The notes under the pieces: generated by a model
Told to the model about the DNA's origin: nothing
The model's database searches: none
The model's input: only the letters and a program-made list of their open reading frames with translations
Shown here: in pieces, positions 6,179 through 11,068 of the stretch
Numbering within the stretch: position 1 is the first letter of the stretch
Layout of the letters: each line of letters begins with the position of its first letter
Source: an uncultured Dermatophilus sp.
GTDB taxonomy: Bacteria > Actinomycetota > Actinomycetes > Actinomycetales > Dermatophilaceae
Direction: 5' to 3'
Length of the DNA stretch: 11,068 nucleotides
Assembly (NCBI GenBank): GCA_945876925.1
Contig: CAMCQD010000017.1
Location: 1-11,068, forward strand
Translations under genes and position numbers: made by a program

Positions 6179-6966
6179 GAGGCCCACCGGAACGAGGTCC
6201 ACGGCGAGGGCCACTGCCAGGCCACGAACGCCGAGATCGCGACCAGTGCGGCCAGCAGCGCCAGGGTGAGGGCGACGAACCGTACAGAGCCCTGCCGGGG
6301 AGGTGCCAGCGTGCGCAGTCCCTCGGTGTAGCCCCGGGCGATGAGCCCGTTCTCCAGGCGGCTGGCGCGCTGCAGCGAGCGCAGCAGCATCGCGCCGATC
6401 GCGCCGGAAGCGGACCGCAGCGCAGCGGACCGGCTGGCGTATCCCAGCCTGGCGGTCTGCGCCTCGGTGACGGTGCGAGCCGATTCCAGCAGCACGAACA
6501 CCAGCCGGTACATCACCTCGGAGATGTCGATGAGCGGATCGGGGATCCGCAGCCGCCGCAATGAGGTGAGCAGGTCTATCACCGGCGTCGTCGCGGCGAG
6601 GATGAACGCGGCCAGCGTGGCCGATCCGGCGTGCAGCACGGTGACCCCGGCGGCGGTGGCCGAGGCGGCGTCGACGCCGATGAGGCGCCCGGGCCCGCCG
6701 ATGGTGACCAGCAGGGTCAGCCCGCCGATCGCGATGAAGGCAGCCGGTGCCCGCAGGCAGCGGGTGAGCACCCGCACCGGGACCCCGGCCGGGCCGGCCA
6801 GGACCGCCCAGGCGGCGCCGGCCACGATGATCGTGGCCGGCACCGGCGGCAGCGCCAGGGCGCAGGTGAGCAGCCCGAGGGAGAGCAGGCCCTTGTCCCG
6901 GACCCGGCGGTGCCGCCACGGGCTAGCCCAGGCGGCCTCGTCTATGGCCAGGCCGCGAGCGCTCAT
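6175..6966 (-). CDS. cbiQ: Cobalt ECF transporter transmembrane T component CbiQ
   Basis: CbiQ couples ATP hydrolysis in CbiO to the substrate-binding membrane protein CbiM. The 263-aa protein has several hydrophobic segments: about 26-58, 72-92, 105-131 and a last one near 229-251. It also has the long cytoplasmic coupling region. The two ECF-T coupling motifs are visible: a degenerate A-R-L-G at 172-175 and a canonical A-R-G at 210-212 in N-G-L-I-A-R-G-Y. The conserved R-R-L-R-I-P-D-P-L segment is at 137-145. The ATG at 6964-6966 overlaps the cbiN stop as ATGA, and the 3' end overlaps cbiO by 4 nt, which indicates one translationally coupled operon. Confidence 0.93.
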   Translation of the reverse strand: MSARGLAIDEAAWASPWRHRRVRDKGLLSLGLLTCALALPPVPATIIVAGAAWAVLAGPAGVPVRVLTRCLRAPAAFIAIGGLTLLVTIGGPGRLIGVDAASATAAGVTVLHAGSATLAAFILAATTPVIDLLTSLRRLRIPDPLIDISEVMYRLVFVLLESARTVTEAQTARLGYASRSAALRSASGAIGAMLLRSLQRASRLENGLIARGYTEGLRTLAPPRQGSVRFVALTLALLAALVAISAFVAWQWPSPWTSFRWAS

Positions 6967-7322
6967 GCCCGCTTGGCCTGCGCAGGGGCCGGGCCGGCGT
7001 CAGCGGCCCCGGCCTGCTCAGGCACGTCGCCGGTACGGCGGCGACGCCCGTGCAGGATTCCCACGCAGTAGCCGAACGCGGCACCGCCGAGGGCGGCCTG
7101 CAAGGCGAACAGGCCCGACTCGACCTCGGCGGACTTCAGCTCGACGAGCGGCGAGAACCAGGGCGTGTACCCGTCGGCCTCGATCTGCTCGCTCACGGTG
7201 GCGTCGGTCCCGGCGAAGGCCTCTTCGTCGCCGCCCTTGGTCCCGCCGATGACGAAACTGCCGATGACGACGGCAATGAGCAGCGCGAAGAGCAGCAGGC
7301 TGGTCAGTCCGCGGCGGTTCAT
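6963..7322 (-). CDS. cbiN: Cobalt transport accessory protein CbiN
   Basis: CbiN is a small two-helix membrane protein that works with CbiM to let cobalt enter. The 119-aa product has TM1 at about 7-26, then an extracytoplasmic loop with G-G-D-E-E-A and the family motif Y-T-P-W-F-S-P-L at 52-59. E-V-E-S-G-L-F-A-L-Q-A-A-L-G leads into TM2, at about 70-90. An R-R-R-R cluster at 93-96 and an Ala-rich tail follow on the cytoplasmic side. The ATG at 7320-7322 has AAGGAGG 8 nt upstream. It overlaps the cbiM stop by 4 nt (ATGA). The tail beyond residue 97 is longer than in many CbiN proteins. Confidence 0.93.
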   Translation of the reverse strand: MNRRGLTSLLLFALLIAVVIGSFVIGGTKGGDEEAFAGTDATVSEQIEADGYTPWFSPLVELKSAEVESGLFALQAALGGAAFGYCVGILHGRRRRTGDVPEQAGAADAGPAPAQAKRA

Positions 7323-8032
7323 CGCACGGCCTCCTTCACGTCCTCCGGAGCGGTCCCGGCAGGCTGGGCGGCTCCCGGCTGGCTGATCACCCCGAGGCGC
7401 AGCAGCTCCGGGGAGGCGACGCTGGCAAGCAGGCGCAGCACGAGCACGCCGACGAGGCCCTCGGCGATAGCCAGCGGGATCTGGGTGATCGCGAAGATCG
7501 AGGCGAACTTGGCCAGCGCGCCGGTCACTCCGCTGGTGACGTCGGGGTGGGCGATGGCCAGCTGGAAGCTGGTCACGCAGTACGTGGCCAGGTCGGCGAC
7601 GCTGAGCGCGGCGAAGATCGCCACGCTGGTGTTCCACCTGCGCAGCAGCACCCACATGAGGAACCCGCACCATGGCCCGGCGATCCCCATCGAGAACACG
7701 TTCGCGCCCAGGGTGGTGATGCCCCCGTGGGCGAGCAGCAGCGCCTGGAAGATGAGCACGACCGTGCAGATGAATGCCATCACGGGCGGCTTGAACAGCA
7801 CCGCCCCCAGCCCGGTCCCGGTGGGGTGACTGGAACTACCCGACACCGACGGCAGCTTGATGGCCGACAGGACGAACGTGAACGCGCCTGCGGCACCGAG
7901 CAGCACGCGGCTCTCGGGATTCTCGCGGACCTCTCGGACGACGGCCCGGGCCCCGTGCACGACGAACGGGGCGGAGGCGGCGAACCAGCCGGCGCAGTGC
8001 GCGGCCGGGAGGAAACCCTCAGCGATATGCAT
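7319..8032 (-). CDS. cbiM: Cobalt ECF transporter substrate-binding membrane protein CbiM
   Basis: CbiM is the S component that binds Co(II) in the membrane. The 237-aa protein starts M-H-I-A-E-G-F-L-P, the conserved N-terminus whose amino group and His2 bind metal in CbiM/NikM. The second metal segment L-P-S-V-S-G-S-S-S-H-P-T-G-T-G-L-G-A is present, with His69. A-L-L-L-A-H-G-G-I-T-T-L-G-A-N-V-F-S-M-G is the other family signature. Six to seven hydrophobic helices are expected. The ATG at 8030-8032 has AGGAG 6 nt upstream. It is the first gene of the cbiMNQO operon and follows a cobalamin riboswitch, which makes cobalt rather than nickel the likely substrate. Confidence 0.95.
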   Translation of the reverse strand: MHIAEGFLPAAHCAGWFAASAPFVVHGARAVVREVRENPESRVLLGAAGAFTFVLSAIKLPSVSGSSSHPTGTGLGAVLFKPPVMAFICTVVLIFQALLLAHGGITTLGANVFSMGIAGPWCGFLMWVLLRRWNTSVAIFAALSVADLATYCVTSFQLAIAHPDVTSGVTGALAKFASIFAITQIPLAIAEGLVGVLVLRLLASVASPELLRLGVISQPGAAQPAGTAPEDVKEAVR

Positions 8033-8046
8033 GTATGACTCCTAAC

Positions 8047-8062
8047 GGGGGTACGCGCCCCC
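8047..8062 (-). promoter_or_regulatory. Small hairpin between riboswitch and cbiM ribosome binding site
   Basis: GGGGG and CCCCC form a 5-bp stem with a 6-nt loop, ending 3 nt before AGGAG (8039-8043) of cbiM. Its place between aptamer and Shine-Dalgarno suggests it may be part of the expression platform. I could not find a clear alternative pairing that hides AGGAG, so the mechanism stays open. Confidence 0.4.
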
Positions 8063-8074
8063 TCGAAGAGGACG

Positions 8075-8190
8075 GGCGGTGAGTGTCTGACTCGGCGCCC
8101 GGGCACAGCTCCCGTGCGGCTTACAGTGGCGCGACCGTCCCGGATTTGCACCGGGTTCCTCACCGGACCGCCTGACCAGCCCACCTTCTC
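8075..8190 (-). promoter_or_regulatory. Cobalamin (B12) riboswitch upstream of cbiM
   Basis: On the minus strand the leader carries the conserved core in order: G-G-T-G-A-G-G-A-A, then CCGGTGCAAATCCG (complement of 8141-8154), the B12-box GCCACTGTAA (complement of 8121-8130), and GAGTCAGACACTC (complement of 8081-8093). A closing P1 helix can be drawn between GGTG (8182-8185) and CACC (8078-8081). It lies about 45 nt before the cbiM start codon. By family knowledge, adenosylcobalamin or a related cobamide binding should lower expression of the cobalt importer. The outer boundaries are approximate. Confidence 0.95.
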
Positions 8191-8254
8191 ATACCTGAGA
8201 GGACCCTGGGAGCCAGATCGGGCCGGCGGCGGGTCCGCGTGCTAGAAACGGGCT

Positions 8255-8749
8255 ATGGCGAACATCACCTTCCGGGGCACCCCCGTCTCCACCTCCGGCC
8301 AGCTGCCTGCGGCCGGTACCACCGCTCCCGCGTTCACGCTCACCGGCACCGACCTGGCCGACGTGTCCCTGGCGGACTATGCCGGGCGGCGGGTCGTGCT
8401 CAACATCTTCCCCAGCGTCGACACCGGCGTCTGCGCTACCAGCGTGCGCACCTTCAACGCCAGGGCCGCTGGCCTGGACAACACCACGGTCGTGTGCGTG
8501 TCGGCTGACCTGCCGTTCGCCCTGGCCCGGTTCTGCGGCGCCGAGGGCATCGCGGACGTGGTCACCGCCTCGTCGTTCCGCAGCGACTTCGGCCAGGCCT
8601 ACGGCGTCACCATGACTGACGGGCCGCTGGCCGGGCTGCTGTCGCGTGCCGTGGTCGTCATCGGCACCGACGGCAAGGTCGCCTACGCCCAGCAGGTTCC
8701 CGAGATCGCCCAGGAGCCCGACTACGACGCCGCCCTCGCGGCACTCTGA
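8255..8749 (+). CDS. tpx: Thiol peroxidase Tpx (atypical 2-Cys peroxiredoxin)
   Basis: Tpx reduces H2O2 and alkyl hydroperoxides with thioredoxin as donor. The 164-aa product has the usual length. The peroxidatic Cys60 sits in F-P-S-V-D-T-G-V-C-A-T-S-V-R-T-F-N, and the resolving Cys94 in A-R-F-C-G-A-E-G-I; a third Cys81 is in V-V-C-V-S-A-D-L-P-F-A, as in E. coli Tpx. The C-terminal R-A-V-V-V-I-G-T-D-G-K-V-A-Y segment is also typical. The start is the ATG at 8255. Only a weak GAAACGGG precedes it, at very short spacing. TAGAAA at 8243-8248 would place a transcript start near the ATG, so a leaderless mRNA is possible but unproven. The gene is divergent from the cbi operon, and its promoter must lie close to or inside the riboswitch DNA. 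Confidence 0.96.
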   Translation: MANITFRGTPVSTSGQLPAAGTTAPAFTLTGTDLADVSLADYAGRRVVLNIFPSVDTGVCATSVRTFNARAAGLDNTTVVCVSADLPFALARFCGAEGIADVVTASSFRSDFGQAYGVTMTDGPLAGLLSRAVVVIGTDGKVAYAQQVPEIAQEPDYDAALAAL

Positions 8750-8756
8750 CCTGCTC

Positions 8757-8825
8757 CCGCGCCCGCCGGGCACCCCTGGCACCGGCTCCGGGAGGAGCCG
8801 CCCGAGGGCTGCCCGGCGGGCGCGG
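8757..8825 (+). terminator. Long two-tier hairpin downstream of tpx
   Basis: A perfect 16-bp outer stem pairs 8757-8772 with 8810-8825. After a C/C mismatch, CCCT (8774-8777) pairs with AGGG (8805-8808). A small internal loop follows, then an inner 7-bp stem CGGCTCC/GGAGCCG (8783-8789 with 8794-8800) capped by GGGA. It starts 7 nt after the tpx stop, so a rho-independent terminator without a T-run is the plain reading. It ends only 2 nt before an AAGGAGG ribosome binding site, so it could also act as a processing or control element. Confidence 0.7.
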
Positions 8826-8838
8826 TGAAGGAGGCATC

Positions 8839-8973
8839 GTGCTGGTAACTCCCCGCCGGAGGCGGCAGCCAGCCGGTGGCGCTAGCAGAGGCGGCCACGC
8901 CCTTGCGCCCTTCGGACACGCCAGCACTGGATCCAGTCCGCCGCCAGAGGCCATCCTGGCCGTAAAGGGGTGA
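8839..8973 (+). CDS. Candidate 44-aa small ORF with strong ribosome binding site
   Basis: A GTG at 8839-8841 is preceded by AAGGAGG (8828-8834) with a 4-nt spacer, one of the best Shine-Dalgarno matches in the window. The frame is open for 44 codons and stops at TGA 8971-8973, 7 nt before the next start. The peptide is basic at the N-end (four Arg in a row at 6-9), Gly/Ala/Pro-rich in the middle and ends E-A-I-L-A-V-K-G. I recognise no family and see no signal peptide. It may be a real small protein, a leader peptide that couples translation to the next gene, or chance. The low-complexity composition argues for caution. Confidence 0.4.
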   Translation: MLVTPRRRRQPAGGASRGGHALAPFGHASTGSSPPPEAILAVKG

Positions 8974-8982
8974 TGCCGGCAT
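8973..8982. repeat. Palindrome ATGCCGGCAT over a stop/start junction
   Basis: A perfect 10-bp palindrome overlaps the last base of the small ORF's TGA and the first two bases of the next gene's ATG. Related TGCCGG/CCGGCA half-sites recur downstream. It could be a protein-binding site, but no regulator is visible. Confidence 0.45.
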
Positions 8983-9340
8983 GTCCGCACTGACCGGCCA
9001 GTGGACTCACGAGGCAGGCGAAGACGTACTCCGGCAGATGCGTTCTGCGAAGCTGCGCCTCCAGCCCGGGCACGTCACCATCACGGATCAGGTCGACGCG
9101 CTCGGGGAGAACGCCTGGTGCCTGCTCCTGGCGCTACCGGCCCCGGAAGGCGGCACCTGGGACCGCGCTGAGGTTTCCCAGGTCCGGCGCGCCGCCGCCG
9201 AGGTCTCCGGCCGGCTGGCAGCTGCTGCCGGGCATGAGCTGCCCGGTGCGAGCGTCGCCTCCGTGACCACTGACGAGGCCAGCCCAGAGGACATCGCCGA
9301 GGACGGCGCACCCGGACCCGGCGAAGACCCAGGACGCTAG
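8981..9340 (+). CDS. Hypothetical protein, 119 aa, paired with the HEPN-like gene
   Basis: I do not recognise a named family. The protein looks soluble, with no signal peptide or membrane segment. The N-half has a compact mixed pattern: R-S-A-K-L-R-L-Q-P-G-H-V-T-I-T-D-Q-V, then G-E-N-A-W-C-L-L-L-A-L-P-A-P. A predicted helix follows near 63-82 (A-E-V-S-Q-V-R-R-A-A-A-E-V-S-G-R-L). The last 25 residues are acidic and Gly/Pro-rich, probably disordered. The ATG at 8981 is 7 nt after the small ORF, with only AAAGGGG about 10 nt upstream. The next gene starts 2 nt after its stop, so the two are probably translationally coupled and may act together. An antidote or adaptor role for the HEPN-like neighbour is possible but is inference only. 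Confidence 0.75.
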   Translation: MSALTGQWTHEAGEDVLRQMRSAKLRLQPGHVTITDQVDALGENAWCLLLALPAPEGGTWDRAEVSQVRRAAAEVSGRLAAAAGHELPGASVASVTTDEASPEDIAEDGAPGPGEDPGR

Positions 9341-9342
9341 CG

Positions 9343-9945
9343 GTGACCCGGCCAATCTACGGCTCCCGGCCGCTGAAGACTACTGAACTCCTCGCCTGCA
9401 GAAATGCCGGCCGCGGACGTCCGGCATTGAGCGATCTGCGCCGGGCGGCTTCCACAGCTTATTACGCGCTGTTTCATCAGATCATCCGGCATGGCACGTG
9501 CGATTTCCTTCCCGGGGCCTCGGAGAGTGAAATTGCCGAGATTATGCGCCGGCACGCTCACACGGGGGCTCTCAGGGCCGCGAACAGCGTCGTACGGGCC
9601 GCATCGGCGGAGCCACTGACTAAGATCAGCAAACCAGAGCGACCGAGCGTGATGGTCATCCGCGCAGCCGGTGGCGGGGTGGTCGATACAGATGTTCCCC
9701 TGATTGCCGGTGCTTTCCAGACCCGGCAATCAGCTCGCCCCAGTGCCGGCTACGACGGCAATTACGATCCCGTCCGGCTGGTAATGCTCAACCACATAGA
9801 TGACGCCAGGACCGCCGTGAAGAAGACGCGGTCGCCGTGGCGGGAACGCGAATCGCCTGAGCTCACCCGAGGGCAAGCACATGCCTGCTACCAGTCGTTC
9901 CCGCGCCTGGCGCTACTACAATCCGGTACCCCGAAAGCGCGGTGA
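9343..9945 (+). CDS. HEPN-like helical protein, 200 aa
   Basis: The segment L-R-R-A-A-S-T-A-Y-Y-A-L-F-H at 32-45 resembles the (R)R-A-x-S-x-A-Y-Y-A-x-F-H helix of HEPN-type proteins, many of which are toxins, RNases or nucleotidyltransferase partners. A second similar region, A-F-Q-T-R-Q-S-A-R-P-S-A-G-Y-D at 124-138, leads to a helix with R-L-V-M-L-N-H (R145-x5-H151), which fits the loose R-x4-6-H motif of HEPN RNases. The usual polar residue after the Arg is missing, so activity is doubtful. The start is a GTG at 9343, 2 nt after the previous stop, without a clear ribosome binding site. Codon choice looks less GC-rich than in the flanking genes (judged by eye), which may point to transfer. 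The C-terminal 30 residues look disordered. No nucleotidyltransferase partner is seen. Confidence 0.72.
   Translation: MTRPIYGSRPLKTTELLACRNAGRGRPALSDLRRAASTAYYALFHQIIRHGTCDFLPGASESEIAEIMRRHAHTGALRAANSVVRAASAEPLTKISKPERPSVMVIRAAGGGVVDTDVPLIAGAFQTRQSARPSAGYDGNYDPVRLVMLNHIDDARTAVKKTRSPWRERESPELTRGQAHACYQSFPRLALLQSGTPKAR
9403..9428. repeat. Inverted repeat AATGCCGG / CCGGCATT inside the HEPN-like gene
   Basis: A perfect 8-bp inverted repeat (9403-9410 with 9421-9428) surrounds a 10-nt centre. The arms share the TGCCGG core with the palindrome at 8973-8982 and the inverted repeat at 9700-9733. Confidence 0.6.
9700..9733. repeat. Inverted repeat CTGATTGCCGG / CCGGCAATCAG inside the HEPN-like gene
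   Basis: A perfect 11-bp inverted repeat (9700-9710 with 9723-9733) surrounds a 12-nt centre. The RNA could form a stable hairpin within the coding sequence, or the DNA could bind a dimeric protein. The arms share TGCCGG with the repeat at 9403-9428. Confidence 0.65.
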
Positions 9946-9946
9946 C

Positions 9947-11068
9947 ATGGCTAATCGGCTGGAAGGCTCGCTGAGTCCGTACCTGCGGCAGCACGCCGGG
10001 AATCCGGTGGACTGGTGGCCCTGGGGGCCGGAGGCGTTCGCCCGGGCCCGCGAACGTGACGTGCCGGTGCTGCTGTCCATCGGGTACGCCTCCTGTCACT
10101 GGTGCCACGTGATGGCCCGCGAGTCGTTCGAGGACGAGGCCATCGCGGCGCTGCTCAACGAGGATTTCGTGCCCGTCAAGGTCGACCGGGAGGAACGCCC
10201 CGACGTCGACTCGGCGTACATGACCGCCACCCAGGCCCTCACCGGCCGGGGCGGCTGGCCGATGACGGTGGCACTGACCCCCGGCGGGCAGCCGTTCTAC
10301 GCCGGGACGTACTTCCCGCCGCCGCAGTTCCGTACCCTCCTGGACCAGCTCACCTCCGCCTGGCGGCAGCGGCGCGAGGAGGTCGAGGCCAGCGCAGACC
10401 GGATCACCCGCGCGCTACGCGAACTGCAGGGCCCGGCCGGGACCGCGGACGTGACCGGCGAGTCGCTGACCGAGCTGCTGGCGACCGCCGAGGACGTCGC
10501 CGCTGACGAGGCCGACTGGGAACACGGCGGATTCGGCAGCGCACCGAAGTTCCCGCCGTCGATGGTGCTGGACTGGCTGCTGCGCCACTACGCCCGCACC
10601 GGCACGCCCCGGGCGCTGTCCCTGGTGGCGGTGACCTGCGAGGCGATGGCCCGCGGCGGCATGTACGACCAGCTGGCCGGCGGCTTTGCCCGCTACTCGG
10701 TGGATGAGGCCTGGGCCGTGCCGCACTTCGAGAAAATGCTGTACGACAACGCCCAGCTCCTCGACGTGTACACGGCCTGGTTCGAGGCGACCGGGGAGCC
10801 GCTGGCCGCCCGGGTCGCGGCCGAGACCGCCAGTTTCATGATCGCTGAACTGCTCACCGAATCCGGCGCGTTCGCCTCCTCCCTGGACGCGGACACGGTG
10901 CTCCCCACCGGCAGTGCCGAGGGCTTCAGCTACGTGTGGACCCCGGCCGCGCTGGAGGCGGTGCTCGGCGAGCAGGACGGCGCCCGCACCGCCCGGTTCT
11001 GCGCGGTCACCCAGCGGGGCACCTTCGAACGCGGCACGAGCACCCTGCAGCTCCCGGCCGGCCCGGAC
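9947..11068 (+). CDS. YyaL-type thioredoxin-domain protein (DUF255), truncated at right edge
   Basis: This is the N-terminal 374 codons of a protein usually about 650-700 aa long, related to bacterial YyaL and animal SPATA20; its cellular role is not well established. The N-terminus N-R-L-E-G-S-L-S-P-Y-L-R-Q-H-A-G-N-P-V-D is the family signature. The thioredoxin-like domain has Cys50 and Cys53 in Y-A-S-C-H-W-C-H-V-M and the G-G-W-P-M-T-V motif near 102-108. The following helical-barrel part has G-F-G-S-A-P-K-F-P at 195-203, G-G-M-Y-D-Q-L-A-G-G-F at 237-247 and V-P-H-F-E-K-M-L-Y-D-N-A-Q near 258-270. The ATG at 9947 lies one base after the HEPN-like stop, without a clear Shine-Dalgarno, so it may be coupled to it. 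The frame stays open to the window end. Confidence 0.95.
   Translation, partial: MANRLEGSLSPYLRQHAGNPVDWWPWGPEAFARARERDVPVLLSIGYASCHWCHVMARESFEDEAIAALLNEDFVPVKVDREERPDVDSAYMTATQALTGRGGWPMTVALTPGGQPFYAGTYFPPPQFRTLLDQLTSAWRQRREEVEASADRITRALRELQGPAGTADVTGESLTELLATAEDVAADEADWEHGGFGSAPKFPPSMVLDWLLRHYARTGTPRALSLVAVTCEAMARGGMYDQLAGGFARYSVDEAWAVPHFEKMLYDNAQLLDVYTAWFEATGEPLAARVAAETASFMIAELLTESGAFASSLDADTVLPTGSAEGFSYVWTPAALEAVLGEQDGARTARFCAVTQRGTFERGTSTLQLPAGPD

Noticed and set aside
5357..6919. A continuous 520-codon minus-strand frame that would extend CbiO at its N-terminus
   Set aside because: The upstream 247 codons lie inside cbiQ in another frame and have low-complexity Arg/Ala/Gly composition. 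CbiO has its normal N-terminus at the GTG at 6178.
9228..9246. Small hairpin CCGGGCA/TGCCCGG in the 119-aa gene
   Set aside because: It has a short stem, fully coding, and is of a type frequent by chance at this GC content.
9337..9729. A 130-codon minus-strand frame opposite the HEPN-like gene
   Set aside because: It overlaps a gene whose plus-strand protein has a recognisable helix motif. No ribosome site or family signal is seen on the minus strand.
1..11068. CRISPR arrays, tRNA or rRNA genes, insertion sequences, attachment sites
   Set aside because: I looked for regularly spaced repeats, tRNA-like cloverleaf blocks, rRNA motifs and transposase or integrase motifs and found none.

Overview
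The window looks like a chromosomal segment from a high-GC Gram-positive actinobacterium. GC is very high, several starts are GTG, genes are joined by 1-4 nt overlaps, and both the gene order rimP-nusA-ylxR-infB and the proteins themselves are of actinobacterial type. I cannot name the genus. I see no rRNA, tRNA, CRISPR array, transposase or integrase.

Layout, left to right. (1) Positions 1-2209, minus strand: the translation/transcription factor operon rimP-nusA-ylxR-infB; only the first 46 codons of infB are inside. (2) Positions 2210-2640: a 431-bp divergent intergenic region. (3) Positions 2641-5325, plus strand: an envelope copper/peroxidase module made of a lipoprotein copper chaperone of the PCu(A)C family, a second related lipoprotein whose copper motif has lost its Met ligands and has a Cys in place of the first His, and a Tat-exported DyP-type haem peroxidase. 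It resembles the ECuC/DtpA copper-trafficking set known from Streptomyces. (4) A perfect 14-bp hairpin at 5321-5353 separates this from the convergent cobalt importer. (5) Positions 5357-8032, minus strand: cbiM-cbiN-cbiQ-cbiO, a complete cobalt ECF-type importer whose genes overlap by 4 nt each, preceded by a well-conserved cobalamin riboswitch at about 8075-8190. (6) Position 8255 on, plus strand: tpx (atypical 2-Cys thiol peroxidase), a long two-tier hairpin, then a small cassette of little-known genes: a 44-codon candidate ORF, a 119-aa unknown protein and a 200-aa protein with a HEPN-like helix. Last comes a truncated YyaL/DUF255 thioredoxin-domain protein that runs off the right edge.

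How the parts fit: the left operon is housekeeping (ribosome maturation, transcription elongation, initiation). The middle is metal handling in the envelope: copper delivery next to a haem peroxidase, and B12-controlled cobalt uptake. The right part has two thiol-redox proteins (Tpx, YyaL) flanking the unexplained 8839-9945 cassette. That cassette, together with its cluster of TGCCGG/CCGGCA inverted repeats, is the least explained part of the window and the best place to look for something new.
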